A stretch of 64,000 nt of DNA from Qipengyuania sp. JC766 (GTDB taxonomy: Bacteria; Pseudomonadota; Alphaproteobacteria; Sphingomonadales; Sphingomonadaceae), in contig NZ_JBFEFL010000001.1 of NCBI RefSeq assembly GCF_040717445.1, positions 496,001 through 560,000 of the forward strand. The letters are read 5' to 3'. Below are positions 49,314-58,116 of this stretch, one piece after another (position 1 is the first letter of the stretch; every line of letters starts with the position of its first letter). A program made the position numbers and the translations under genes. Under the pieces are notes generated by a model, which worked only from the letters and a program-made list of their open reading frames with translations, ran no database searches and had not been told where the DNA came from.

Positions 49314-50957
49314 ATGAGCGAACGTGAATCGATGCCCTGCGATGTTGTCATCGTCGGTGGGGGCGTGGCCGGACTGGCCGCGGCGATCCGGCTCAAGCAG
49401 ATCAGCGAGGAGCTGGAAGTCGTCGTGCTCGAAAAGGGCAGCGAGATCGGCGCGCATATCCTGTCGGGCGCGGTGGTCGATCCCAAGGCGCTGGACGAGC
49501 TGATCCCCGACTGGCGCGAGCAGGACTGCCCGATGGCCGAGGTGGAAGTGACCGACAACTGGCACTGGATCCTGCGCAAGAACGGCAAGTTCCCGGTGCC
49601 GCACGTCGCCCTGCCGCCCTTCATGTCCAACAAGGGCTGCTACACCGGCTCGCTCGCCAACCTTGCCCGCTGGATGGGCGAGAAGGCGGAGGAACTGGGC
49701 GTGATGGTGTTCCCCGGCTTCCCGGCCGCGGAGGTCATGTTCGACGAGAGCGGCGCCGTGTCCGGCGTCATCACCGGCGACATGGGCGTTGCCGAGGATG
49801 GCAGCCACAAGCCCGACTACCAGCCGGGCATGGAGATCCACGCCAAGTACACGCTGCTGGCCGAAGGCGCGCGCGGCAGCCTGACCAAGCAGCTAAAGAA
49901 GACCTTCGACCTGGAAGCGGACTGCCAGCCGCAGGTCTATGGCCTGGGCATCAAGGAGCTGTGGGATATCGACCCTGCCAAGCACGTGCCGGGCCGGGTC
50001 ATCCACACGCAGGGCTGGCCGCTCGACAACGATACCTGGGGCGGCGGCTTCCTCTATCACCAGGCGAACAATCAGGTCGCGATCGGCTTCGTCACCGCGC
50101 TCGACTACGCCAACCCCTACATCTCGCCGTTCCAGGAATTCCAGCGGTGGAAGACCCACCCGGAAATCCGCCACTATCTCGAAGGTGGCAAGCGCGTGGC
50201 CTATGGCGGACGCGCGATCAACGAAGGCGGTTGGCAAAGCGTGCCCAAGCTGGCCTTCCCGGGCGGCGCGCTGATCGGCTGCGCCGCGGGCTTCGTGAAC
50301 GTGCCCCGCATCAAGGGCAGCCATACCGCCATGAAGAGCGGGATGCTGGCCGCCGAAAGCGTCGCCAAGGCGATCGCCGACGGGCACGAGAAGACCGAGC
50401 TGATGGAATACGACGCGGCGGTGCGCGACAGCTGGATCGCCAAGGAACTGAAGAAGGTCCAGAACGCGCAGCCCGCGGTCGCCAAGTTCGGCGGGGACAT
50501 CGGCACGATCGTGGCCGGCATGGACATGTGGGCCCGCACGCTGGGCATCGCCTTCTGGGGCGGCATGAAGCACACGCCGGACTACAAGCACCTGCAGCGG
50601 GCCGACCTGTACGACCCGATCATCTATCCCAAGCCCGACGGCGAACTGACCTTCGACCGGCTGACCTCCACCGCGTTCAGCTTCACCAACCACGCCGAGG
50701 ACCAGCCCAAGCACCTGAAAGTGCTCGACCGCGACCTCCAGCGCGAAAGCGAACTGGAAGTCTATGCCGGTCCCTCGACCCGTTATTGCCCGGTCGGCGT
50801 CTACGAATGGGTCGGCGTCGAGGAGGGCAAGCCCGAATTCGTGATCAACGCGCAGAACTGCATCCACTGCAAGACCTGCGACATCAAGGACCCCAACCAG
50901 AACATCAACTGGGTGACGCCGGAAGGCGGGGGCGGGCCGAACTACCCGAACATGTAG
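49314..50957 (+). CDS. Electron transfer flavoprotein-ubiquinone oxidoreductase
   Basis: 547 residues. It passes electrons from ETF (fed by acyl-CoA and other dehydrogenases) to ubiquinone. The N-terminal FAD motif is VVIVGGGVAGLAAAIRLKQ, GAHILSGAVVDPKALDELIP is the ETF-QO signature, and the C-terminal [4Fe-4S] ligands are in RYCPVGVYEW and CIHCKTCDIKDPNQNINW. It begins 92 bp from the divergent UDG-like gene. ETF subunit genes are not in the window. Confidence 0.96.
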   Translation: MSERESMPCDVVIVGGGVAGLAAAIRLKQISEELEVVVLEKGSEIGAHILSGAVVDPKALDELIPDWREQDCPMAEVEVTDNWHWILRKNGKFPVPHVALPPFMSNKGCYTGSLANLARWMGEKAEELGVMVFPGFPAAEVMFDESGAVSGVITGDMGVAEDGSHKPDYQPGMEIHAKYTLLAEGARGSLTKQLKKTFDLEADCQPQVYGLGIKELWDIDPAKHVPGRVIHTQGWPLDNDTWGGGFLYHQANNQVAIGFVTALDYANPYISPFQEFQRWKTHPEIRHYLEGGKRVAYGGRAINEGGWQSVPKLAFPGGALIGCAAGFVNVPRIKGSHTAMKSGMLAAESVAKAIADGHEKTELMEYDAAVRDSWIAKELKKVQNAQPAVAKFGGDIGTIVAGMDMWARTLGIAFWGGMKHTPDYKHLQRADLYDPIIYPKPDGELTFDRLTSTAFSFTNHAEDQPKHLKVLDRDLQRESELEVYAGPSTRYCPVGVYEWVGVEEGKPEFVINAQNCIHCKTCDIKDPNQNINWVTPEGGGGPNYPNM

Positions 50958-50964
50958 GCCGCGC

Positions 50965-50998
50965 GTTGCGGCGCCGCCGGTTTCAGCGGTGCCGCAAC
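50965..50998. terminator. Strong hairpin between convergent ETF-QO and merC genes
   Basis: GTTGCGGCGCCGC (50965-50977) and GCGGTGCCGCAAC (50986-50998) form a 13-bp stem with one G:T pair around CGGTTTCA. It starts 7 bp after the ETF-QO stop and overlaps the last codons of merC. There is no clear T-run, so it may block RNA polymerase or stabilise 3' ends in either direction. Confidence 0.6.
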
Positions 50999-51339
50999 AG
51001 GCGGTAGAGATGCGCCCCGGCGATCAGGATGCCGCCGGCGACGGTCGGTACCGTTTCGCCGATTCCGAAACGCTCCGCGAACAGCGCGCCCGTAACCAGC
51101 ACCATGCCCAGCGTCGCCGGGACGACGAAGCCGGCGGTACGCGCGCCATGGGCGCGGACCATCACCGTGACCGATGCGACGACGGCGGTCGGCGCCAGCA
51201 CCCAGTGGACCCACTCGGCATGCGCGAAGGCGGCCATGAAGGGCAGGGCGGCCGCCAGGATCGGCAGGGCGATGCAATGCGCGATGCAGGCGAGGCTGAG
51301 CGCCGCGGCGGCGCGATCGAGCGTGGCTTCGGATGCCAT
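50983..51339 (-). CDS. MerC-domain membrane protein
   Basis: 118 residues with four membrane helices. The helix-1 motif LACIAHCIALPILAAALPF holds the paired cysteines of the MerC mercury/metal transport domain. No merR, merA or merP is nearby, so classical mercury resistance is unlikely. It starts 1 bp after the DUF1826 gene ends and is probably its partner, sharing the palindromic operator at 51961-51979. Confidence 0.85.
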   Translation of the reverse strand: MASEATLDRAAAALSLACIAHCIALPILAAALPFMAAFAHAEWVHWVLAPTAVVASVTVMVRAHGARTAGFVVPATLGMVLVTGALFAERFGIGETVPTVAGGILIAGAHLYRLLRHR

Positions 51340-51340
51340 G

Positions 51341-51943
51341 TCAGCCTTCCCCGGCAGGGTTCAGGACCAGCAGCAGGCGCTTCTCGCCAGTCCCCGCGAT
51401 CGGCGGAGAACGATGGATCGCGGGATGCTCGGTTGCCAGCCGGCCCTTGAACAGGCCCACATCGCCGGTCGCGAGCGCGCGCGGACGGACCGGGTCGCAC
51501 CCGTCGCGAACGCGCGCGGCATCCCGAGCGTCCAGCCACTGCGTCCCCTGGCCGCAATAGGTCGTGATGAGGCGCGCGCTCACATAATCGGCATGCCACT
51601 TCCGGCAGGAATCGGTCGTGACGATTTCCAGCCGCAGTTCGATCTCTGCCAGGTCGAGGATCGCGGCATAGCGACGCCCGAGACCGGCGATGTCGGCGAT
51701 GAGGGCATCGCGCACGGCACCGGAAGGATAGGCTGCGCGGTCGAGTTCCGTCCGGATCTGGTCCGGCACCTCGTCGGCGCGGGTGGTCAGGCGGATATTG
51801 GTTTGCGACCCGCCGAGCAAATCGCCTATCCCGGCCAGCGGCTCGCGGGTCCAGACAGCGAGATTGCAATCCGGCTGGCGGATGTCGTGCAGGACATCTG
51901 GATCGGAGGACAGGGCGGCAATCTGTTCGAGAAGTGCGGGCAA
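51341..51943 (-). CDS. DUF1826 domain protein
   Basis: 200 residues. The family-defining stretch CRKWHADYVSARLITTYCGQ, with GTQWL after it, contains conserved His/Asp/Tyr; the preceding VTTDSCRK cysteine and later DVGLFKGRL fit as well. The His-x-Asp arrangement and double-stranded-beta-helix-like flow suggest a metal-dependent oxygenase-type fold, but this is inference. First gene of a two-gene unit with merC; its start is 18 bp from a symmetric palindrome. Confidence 0.85.
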   Translation of the reverse strand: MPALLEQIAALSSDPDVLHDIRQPDCNLAVWTREPLAGIGDLLGGSQTNIRLTTRADEVPDQIRTELDRAAYPSGAVRDALIADIAGLGRRYAAILDLAEIELRLEIVTTDSCRKWHADYVSARLITTYCGQGTQWLDARDAARVRDGCDPVRPRALATGDVGLFKGRLATEHPAIHRSPPIAGTGEKRLLLVLNPAGEG

Positions 51944-51960
51944 GGGAGTTCCAACTACGT

Positions 51961-51979
51961 AATGTTACAATGTATCATT
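51961..51979. promoter_or_regulatory. Zur-like palindromic operator
   Basis: AATGTTACAATGTATCATT reads AATG-n-TACA-n-TGTA-n-CATT, with all 16 specified positions symmetric. It resembles proteobacterial Zur boxes (AATGTTATA...TATAACATT-type). It lies 18 bp upstream of the DUF1826 start and 135 bp upstream of divergent ispE, in an AT-rich interval. Zinc-dependent repression of DUF1826-merC is the natural prediction. Confidence 0.65.
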
Positions 51980-52113
51980 GCAGCTAATACTTCGTGGTTT
52001 GCATCGCAAGGGCAGCGATCTGCCAATTTGCCTTTTTGCCGAAATACGGCGCGCTTTTTCCCGAGAACAGCGAACGGGAGACAGGGGCGGCGGACCGGGC
52101 TATCGCGCGGGCG

Positions 52114-52929
52114 ATGGCTGCCAGAGAAACCGCTTACGCCAAGATCAATCTCGCGCTCCACGTCCGTTCGCGGCGGGAGGACGGTTACCATGCGCTCGAA
52201 ACGCTGTTCGCCTTTGTCGATCAAGGCGACACTCTTTCCGCCAGTCCGGCGCCGGCCGATACGCTGCGCACCACGGGCGAATTCGGACAGGAGGCCGGCG
52301 ATCCCTTCGCCAATCTCGTGACGCGGGCGCTGGGCAAGCTTCCACGGCCCGGCGGGCTGTCGATCCTGCTGGAAAAGACCCTGCCGGTCGCGGCGGGGCT
52401 GGGTGGCGGATCGGCCGATGCGGGCGCGGTGTTCCGGATCGTGCGCGACCTGCACGGCCTGCCGGACGACTGGCGGGACCGCGCCGCATCGCTGGGCGCG
52501 GATGTGCCGGCCTGCGTGGAAAGCGTGACCTGCATCGGGCGCGGCACGGGCACGGAACTGGAACCGGTCGCAAGCGACCTTGCGGATACCCCCGTCCTGC
52601 TGGTCAACCCGCGCCTGCCGCTGTCCACCGGACCGGTCTTCGCCGCTTGGGACGGGGCCGACCGCGGGCCGCTGCCGACCGGATCGGTGCGCGAGATCGC
52701 GCTCGCCGGACGCAACGATTTGGAAGCGCCCGCCATCGGCCTGCAGCCCGAAATCGCGCAGGTCCTGGATGCCTTGCGTGAAACCGATCCATGGCTCGCC
52801 CGTATGTCCGGTTCGGGGGCGACGTGTTTCGCCCTCTATTCTTCGACGGACGCACTGGACCGGGCGGCCGCGCGACTGGCGCGCGACAGGCCCGGCTGGT
52901 GGCAATTGCAGGGAAGGCTGAGGCCATGA
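52114..52929 (+). CDS. ispE: 4-diphosphocytidyl-2-C-methyl-D-erythritol kinase IspE
   Basis: 271 residues. It phosphorylates CDP-methylerythritol in the MEP isoprenoid pathway. AYAKINLALHVRSRREDGYH is the substrate lysine region and PVAAGLGGGSADAGA (about 91-105) the GHMP-kinase ATP motif; ARMSGSGATCFALY is the C-terminal motif. The ATG at 52114 is chosen because the frame upstream lacks family sequence. Overlaps the next gene by 4 bp. Confidence 0.94.
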   Translation: MAARETAYAKINLALHVRSRREDGYHALETLFAFVDQGDTLSASPAPADTLRTTGEFGQEAGDPFANLVTRALGKLPRPGGLSILLEKTLPVAAGLGGGSADAGAVFRIVRDLHGLPDDWRDRAASLGADVPACVESVTCIGRGTGTELEPVASDLADTPVLLVNPRLPLSTGPVFAAWDGADRGPLPTGSVREIALAGRNDLEAPAIGLQPEIAQVLDALRETDPWLARMSGSGATCFALYSSTDALDRAAARLARDRPGWWQLQGRLRP

Positions 52930-53654
52930 TGTACGGATTGCCCTACCGACAGGTCGGCGAACCCGCGCCGGGCGGCATTGTGTGCGTGGCCGACCATGCA
53001 TCGAACCAGGTGCCGGACGATGTGGAACTGGGCATCGCGCCCGCGCTGCTCGATGCGCATATCGCCTGGGACATCGGGGTGGAGGGCATTGCCGAGCGCA
53101 TGGCGCGCCGCCACGCCATCCCCGCCCACATCGCCACGGTCAGCCGGCTGGTGTGCGATTTCCACCGACGCGAGGACGAGGCGGCCGTGGTCCCTTCCAG
53201 CAGCGACGGGCACCTGATCCCGGGCAATATCGGCGCCAACCTGGAACGGCGGCTGGCGACCTATCACCGGCCCTATCACGAAGCGCTCGCCCGCTGGCTG
53301 GACGATGCGCGCCCCGAACTGATCGTCGCGCTGCACAGCTTTACGCCGAAGCTGGAAACGAGCGCGGAGCAACGGCCCTGGGAAGTCGCGTTGCTCTACA
53401 ATTCGGACGACCGCGCCGCGCGCCACGCCATCCGCCTGTTCGGCGAGGAAGGGCTGAATGTCGGCGACAACGAGCCCTATTCCGGCAAGCAGCTGAATGC
53501 GACGATGGACCGCCATGCCGAGGCGCATGGCCGCCCCTATCTGACCATCGAGATCAGGCAGGACCTGATCGGGACGGAGGCGGAGCAGGCGCGCTGGGCC
53601 GCGCTGGTCACCGATGTCGCCAACCGGACCGCGCTGGCAATGCGCGCCGGGTAG
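52926..53654 (+). CDS. N-formylglutamate amidohydrolase family protein
   Basis: 242 residues starting MMYGLPYRQVGEPAPGG. VCVADHASNQVPDD, HIAWDIGVEGIAERM, RLVCDFHRREDE and VALHSFTP are the family's metal-binding and substrate segments. The family hydrolyses N-formylglutamate to glutamate and formate (histidine degradation), but no hut genes are nearby, so the natural substrate is uncertain. Overlaps ispE by 4 bp. Confidence 0.9.
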   Translation: MMYGLPYRQVGEPAPGGIVCVADHASNQVPDDVELGIAPALLDAHIAWDIGVEGIAERMARRHAIPAHIATVSRLVCDFHRREDEAAVVPSSSDGHLIPGNIGANLERRLATYHRPYHEALARWLDDARPELIVALHSFTPKLETSAEQRPWEVALLYNSDDRAARHAIRLFGEEGLNVGDNEPYSGKQLNATMDRHAEAHGRPYLTIEIRQDLIGTEAEQARWAALVTDVANRTALAMRAG

Positions 53655-53670
53655 GGGTATTGGGCGGGGC

Positions 53671-54087
53671 ATGCACAAGACGATCGCCTTTTGCCTGCCC
53701 GCGCTGCTGCTGGCGGCCTGCGGATCCGAACCGGGCGAGGAGGTCAGCGAGGCCGAACTCGCCGCGCGCCAGCATGTCGAATGCGCGCTGGGAGAAGGCA
53801 GCGCATTCGCGCCCGATTGCTGGATCGACGGCGATGCGAGCGCGCCGGGCGGCGAATTCATCGTGCGCCATCCCGACGGCGCCTTCCGCCGCCTGATGAC
53901 GGCCGAGGACGGCTCCGGCATCCGGGCGATCGACGGCGCGGACGAGGCGACGAGCAGGCTTTCGGACGATGGCGGCACGTTGCTGGTGACCATCGGGGCC
54001 GACCGCTACCGCTTCCCGGCGCGTGCCGGGACCCCTGCAGAAACCGACGCAACGACACCGACTCCTGATGCATCCGCCGCACGCTGA
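53671..54087 (+). CDS. Small lipoprotein, unknown function
   Basis: 138 residues. MHKTIAFCLPALLLAACGSE carries a lipobox (LAAC, Cys17). The mature domain has two cysteines (HVECALGEGSAFAPDCWID) and FIVRHPDGAFRRLM, followed by a Thr/Pro/Ala-rich tail. The pattern looks conserved among sphingomonads, though I cannot name it. Its end overlaps nnr by 20 bp, so translation of the two is probably coupled. Confidence 0.7.
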   Translation: MHKTIAFCLPALLLAACGSEPGEEVSEAELAARQHVECALGEGSAFAPDCWIDGDASAPGGEFIVRHPDGAFRRLMTAEDGSGIRAIDGADEATSRLSDDGGTLLVTIGADRYRFPARAGTPAETDATTPTPDASAAR

Positions 54088-55474
54088 GCCGGTCCTGACC
54101 GTCGCGCAGATGCGTGCGGCCGAGGATGCGGCGATCGCGTCCGGCGTTTCGGCGCGCGAACTGATGGACCGCGCAGGCGAGGGCGCGGCGCAGTGGATCT
54201 GGCGCATGGCGGCGGGCCGTCCGGTCACCGTGCTGTGCGGGCCGGGCAACAATGGCGGCGACGGCTACGTCATCGCCGAGTGGTTCCGCCGGCGCGGCAC
54301 GGACGTGGCGGTGATCGCGCCCATGGAACCCGGGACGGACGAGGCGAAGGCCGCACGCGATGCCTTTGACGCACCGGTCGCGACCGAAGCCGGTGAGCGT
54401 ACCGGCGGCGTGTTCGTGGAAGCGCTGTTCGGCGTCGGCCTCAGCTGTCCGCTCTCGGACGATCTGGCCGCGACGATAGAGCGGCTTCGTGCGGTCCACG
54501 ATCAGACGGTCGCGATCGACGTGCCGAGCAATATCGACAGCGATAGCGGGGAATGCCTGGGGCCGGTGGCGCAGTGCGACCTGACGCTGGCGCTCGGCGC
54601 TCGCAAACGGGCCCATGCGCTGATGCCGGCGCGTGCCTTCATGGGCGACGTGCGCTGCGTAGGTATAGGGCTCGACCTGGCGGATGCCGGCAGGGGCGGG
54701 CGCACGCTGGCGCGCCCAGTGCTCGCCGGACCGGGGCCGACCAGCCACAAATACACGCGCGGCCTGCTCGCCATCGTCGGCGGGGCCATGGCGGGGGCGG
54801 GACTGCTGGCCAGCGAGGCCGCGATGCGCGCTGGTGCAGGCTATGTGAAGTTGCTCGCCCCCCATTCGCATCCTGCCGCCCCCGCGGCGCTGGTGCTGGA
54901 AGAAGGCGACGTGTCGCGGGCGCTGGAGGACAGCCGGATCGACGCGTTGCTGGTCGGGCCCGGCCTCGGCCGCGACGATACGGCCAGGGTGCGCCTCGCG
55001 GCGGCGCTGGCGACCGGCAAGCCGCTGGTGCTCGATGCCGACGCGCTGGCGCTGCTCGGCCCGTCGGACCTGACCGGCCGTACCGCACCGCTGATCGTGA
55101 CCCCGCACGAGGGCGAGCTTGCAACGCTGGAAAAGGCGTTTGGGTTGGCCGGGGACGGTTCCAAGCCCGAACGGGCGCAGGCGCTTGCCCGCGCGCTTTC
55201 CGGCATCGTCGTCGCGAAGGGGCCGGACACGGTCATCGCGTTCGGGACAGATCTGGTGTTCGCGCTGCCCGCCTCGCCCTGGCTCTCTACTGCCGGAACC
55301 GGGGATGTGCTGGCCGGCGTGATCGCCAGCCGGCTCGCGCATCACGGGGACGGCCTGCGCGCTGCCGAGGAAGGCGTGGCGATCCATTCGCATGGCGCGC
55401 GTACGCTCGGCGCGGCGTTCACGGCGGACGAGCTGGCGCTGGCGATCGGCCGTTCGGTCGCCGCGCTATCGTGA
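54068..55474 (+). CDS. nnr: Bifunctional NAD(P)HX epimerase/dehydratase Nnr
   Basis: 468 residues. It repairs hydrated NAD(P)H. The N-terminal YjeF epimerase domain has VLTVAQMRAAEDAA and VLCGPGNNGGDGYVIAEWF (about 57-75). The C-terminal ribokinase-like dehydratase domain has KYTRGLLAIVGGAMAGAGLL, DALLVGPGLGRDD, VTPHEGELATL and the nucleotide loop AGTGDVLAGVIAS. Overlaps the upstream lipoprotein gene by 20 bp and the next gene by 4 bp (GTGA). Confidence 0.94.
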   Translation: MHPPHAEPVLTVAQMRAAEDAAIASGVSARELMDRAGEGAAQWIWRMAAGRPVTVLCGPGNNGGDGYVIAEWFRRRGTDVAVIAPMEPGTDEAKAARDAFDAPVATEAGERTGGVFVEALFGVGLSCPLSDDLAATIERLRAVHDQTVAIDVPSNIDSDSGECLGPVAQCDLTLALGARKRAHALMPARAFMGDVRCVGIGLDLADAGRGGRTLARPVLAGPGPTSHKYTRGLLAIVGGAMAGAGLLASEAAMRAGAGYVKLLAPHSHPAAPAALVLEEGDVSRALEDSRIDALLVGPGLGRDDTARVRLAAALATGKPLVLDADALALLGPSDLTGRTAPLIVTPHEGELATLEKAFGLAGDGSKPERAQALARALSGIVVAKGPDTVIAFGTDLVFALPASPWLSTAGTGDVLAGVIASRLAHHGDGLRAAEEGVAIHSHGARTLGAAFTADELALAIGRSVAALS

Positions 55475-56664
55475 CCGGAACCGCCGAAATCATACGCCTC
55501 GCCGCCAAGGGAGACGGCGTGACGCAGGATGGCCGCCACGTGACCGGCGCGGTTCCGGGCGACACGGTGCTGCCCGACGGCACCGTGCAACCCGGACCGC
55601 ATCGCGCCGTACCGCCGTGCCGCCATTTCGACCGCTGCGGGGGATGCCAGCTGCAGCAGGCGGACGAGGACGTGCTCGCCCGTTTCGTCACCGACCGGGT
55701 CGTCTACGCGGCGCTGGGACAGGACATGGTCGCAGGCGAAGTCCTGCCGACTCATCTCTCCCCACCGGGCAGCCGCCGCCGCGCCACCCTGCGCGCCGAC
55801 CGGCGGGGGCAGGTGCGTATCGGATACCGCGAGGCGCGCAGCCACACGCTGGTCGAGATCAGGGAATGCCCGGTCCTTCGCCCCGAACTGGTGGCCCTGC
55901 TGAAGCCGCTGCGCACGCTGTGCGGCAAGGTCGACGGACGCGGACCGCTGGATATCGCGATCACATGGACCGATCGCGGCGTCGACTGCGCGATCGAAGG
56001 GGGCGAACTGCTCGGGCTCGAGGCGATCGAGGCGGCGATGGATTTCGCACGCGATCACGAACTGGCCCGCCTGTCCGTCGGGGAGCGGGGCAATCTCCTG
56101 CCGCTTTGGGAGCCGCAGACGGTCACGGTCACGCTTGCCGGCGTACCGGTGGACTTGCCCGTGGACTCGTTCCTGCAGGCGACCGCCGATGCCGAGGCGT
56201 TGATGGCGGCGGACGTGCGCGAATGGCTCGACGGCAGCGAGCGGGTCGCGGATCTCTTCGCAGGGCTTGGCACCTTCGCCTTCGCACTGGCGGACCGGTC
56301 GCGGGTTGTCGCGGCGGAGGCCTCGCGCGCGGCACATCTTGCCTGCCGGACGGCGGCCAACCGGGCGCGCCTGCCGGTGGACGCGCAGCACCGCGATCTG
56401 TTCCGCAACCCGTTCCAGGTCGACGAGCTGGCCGCGTTCGACGCCGTCGTGCTCGACCCGCCGCGCGCCGGCGCGCGCGAACAGTGCAACCTGCTCGCCG
56501 ACAGCGTGGTCCGACGCATCGCCTATGTCAGTTGCAATCCGTCCAGCTGGGCGCGCGATGCGGCGCGGCTCGTCGAAGGGGGGTATCGGCTGGAAGCGCT
56601 ACGCCCGGTGGGGCAGTTCCGCTGGTCCACCCATGTGGAGCTGACCAGCCTGTTCGTCCGCTAA
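55471..56664 (+). CDS. TrmA/RlmD-family uracil-C5 RNA methyltransferase
   Basis: 397 residues from a GTG start. A short TRAM-like N-terminus is followed by PCRHFDRCGGCQLQQ, which with CPVLRP supplies four cysteines for a [4Fe-4S] cluster as in RlmD/RumA. SAM motif I is VADLFAGLGTFAFALA, motif IV is DAVVLDPPRAGA, and the nucleophile is Cys in YVSCNPSSWARD. The target is presumably 23S rRNA uracil, by family only. Converges with hydrolase 1 by a 4-bp overlap. Confidence 0.88.
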   Translation: MTGTAEIIRLAAKGDGVTQDGRHVTGAVPGDTVLPDGTVQPGPHRAVPPCRHFDRCGGCQLQQADEDVLARFVTDRVVYAALGQDMVAGEVLPTHLSPPGSRRRATLRADRRGQVRIGYREARSHTLVEIRECPVLRPELVALLKPLRTLCGKVDGRGPLDIAITWTDRGVDCAIEGGELLGLEAIEAAMDFARDHELARLSVGERGNLLPLWEPQTVTVTLAGVPVDLPVDSFLQATADAEALMAADVREWLDGSERVADLFAGLGTFAFALADRSRVVAAEASRAAHLACRTAANRARLPVDAQHRDLFRNPFQVDELAAFDAVVLDPPRAGAREQCNLLADSVVRRIAYVSCNPSSWARDAARLVEGGYRLEALRPVGQFRWSTHVELTSLFVR

Positions 56665-57434
56665 GCGCGCAGCGCCTTTAGCAATTGCTCGCGCAGCCAA
56701 GTGCGCGAGTCCGGTTCGACATAGGCGTGGGTCGCATCGGCGCAGCGCGATATGCGCTGGTCGGACCTGTCCCAGACGGCCGAGAACGCTTGCGCGGTGC
56801 GGTCCTTTTCCGCCAGCAATATGTCCACACGCCCTTCGAAGCGTGCAAGGCCGGCCGCGATGTCCTGCGCCAGCGTGCCGGGTTCCGCTTTCGGGCGCAC
56901 GGCCTTGCCGATCCCGCGCGCCAGCTTGCCCAGATCGACTTTGCCGGTGACCAGCCGGACGAGCTCGCGCGGGTTCTTCAATTTCTCGACATAGCGCGAG
57001 CGGATCGCGTCCGCGGGCGGGGCGCCGTCGTCGCTTTCGATCGTCCACGGATTGGAGAGGACCAGCCCGTCGCACCCCGCGCCGCCCGCCAGCATCAGGG
57101 CGCTGGCCGCATCGCAATTGCCGAAGCCGACGACCCTGTCCACCTGCGGCGCCATGGCGCGAAACGCCTCGATCGCGGCGGCGATGTCGGGTCCCGATTC
57201 CCGGAAGCCGCGGTTCTCGCCGTCGCTGTCGCCGATCCCGCGCCGGTCGAAGCGGAACACGGGGAAGCCCATGGCGGCGATCTCGGCGGCGAGCCGTGCC
57301 TGGCCCGAAAAGGCGCCGCTCCTGATCTCGTTGCCGCCGCTGACGATCAGCAGGCCGGCGGAGCCCGGTGCCGTGTCGAGCGTGCCGGCGCACACGGTGC
57401 TGCGGCAGGCGAAGGTGAGCGGCAGGCGGCTCAT
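56661..57434 (-). CDS. Exosortase A system-associated hydrolase 1
   Basis: 257 residues. The alpha/beta hydrolase-like core is LLIVSGGNEIRSGAFSGQAR, FRFDRRGIGDSDGENRGF and VVGFGNCDAASALML, where Cys lies in the nucleophile position (GNCD) typical of TIGR03100-type proteins. A histidine near the C-terminus (CADATHAYVE) completes a plausible triad. Such proteins occur next to exosortase A loci and their substrate is unknown. Overlaps hydrolase 2 by 4 bp. Confidence 0.85.
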   Translation of the reverse strand: MSRLPLTFACRSTVCAGTLDTAPGSAGLLIVSGGNEIRSGAFSGQARLAAEIAAMGFPVFRFDRRGIGDSDGENRGFRESGPDIAAAIEAFRAMAPQVDRVVGFGNCDAASALMLAGGAGCDGLVLSNPWTIESDDGAPPADAIRSRYVEKLKNPRELVRLVTGKVDLGKLARGIGKAVRPKAEPGTLAQDIAAGLARFEGRVDILLAEKDRTAQAFSAVWDRSDQRISRCADATHAYVEPDSRTWLREQLLKALRA

Positions 57435-58114
57435 GCGGCCTGCTCCATCGCGATGGTGGCGGCGATGGCGTCTGCCTGCTCGGGATCGTGATCGGGTTCG
57501 GCGCGAAGCCACAGCCCGCCGCCGCCGACATCCTCCTGCGCGATGTCGCGCTGGAGGTCCGAAGGGACAGGCTCCGCCTCGAGCAGGTCGGCGAACATGC
57601 GCGGCCCGATCTGCCAGCCGGCCAGTTCGATGCCTTCGGCAAGGCCCGCCGCCTGGATATCGGCCGCGGTTTCGGCGCGGCCGTTTTCCTGCGCGGCGAT
57701 GGTGCGGGCGCGGATCATCGCGCGCAGCTGGTTGCGCCCGCGCACCGGGGCATATCGCCAGCCGGGCAGGTCGGCGGGGACGACCAGCGCGCCGGCGCGC
57801 ACCGACAGGACGTGCGTCGCTCGGAAATGTGCCGCGGCGGCGCTGGCGGCACGGCGCCATCCGTCGAGCGTCTGCTCAGCCAGCGGTGCGGTGCTTTCGT
57901 TGCAGCCGGGCAGGTCGATCAGGAAACTGTCGATGCCGGACCGGTCGAGGCGGAACATGGCTTCGACCGCCAAGTGGCGCAGCTTGTTCGCCTCGTCGAA
58001 CAGGGCGGGCACGACCAGCAGCCGCGTCTCCCGCTTGCCGTCGAAGGTGAGGGCGTATTCCTCCTCCGTCACGCCGTCGGGGCGCGGTGCGGGCCAGCCG
58101 GTGACCGCCCGCAC
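57431..58114 (-). CDS. Exosortase A system-associated hydrolase 2-like protein
   Basis: 227 residues from a GTG start, 2 bp after the ACP gene. RLLVVPALFDEANKLRHLAV and FLIDLPGCNEST match TIGR03101-type hydrolase 2 proteins. In the usual nucleophile-elbow position the sequence is LSVRAGALVV, without GxSxG, so an active-site serine is not evident. It may be an inactive paralogue or partner of hydrolase 1. Confidence 0.75.
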   Translation of the reverse strand: MRAVTGWPAPRPDGVTEEEYALTFDGKRETRLLVVPALFDEANKLRHLAVEAMFRLDRSGIDSFLIDLPGCNESTAPLAEQTLDGWRRAASAAAAHFRATHVLSVRAGALVVPADLPGWRYAPVRGRNQLRAMIRARTIAAQENGRAETAADIQAAGLAEGIELAGWQIGPRMFADLLEAEPVPSDLQRDIAQEDVGGGGLWLRAEPDHDPEQADAIAATIAMEQAA

Positions 58115-58116
58115 GC

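Noticed and set aside
50983-51339. Mercury-resistance operon
   Set aside because: Only a MerC-domain protein is present; merR, merT, merP and merA are absent and the partner is DUF1826.
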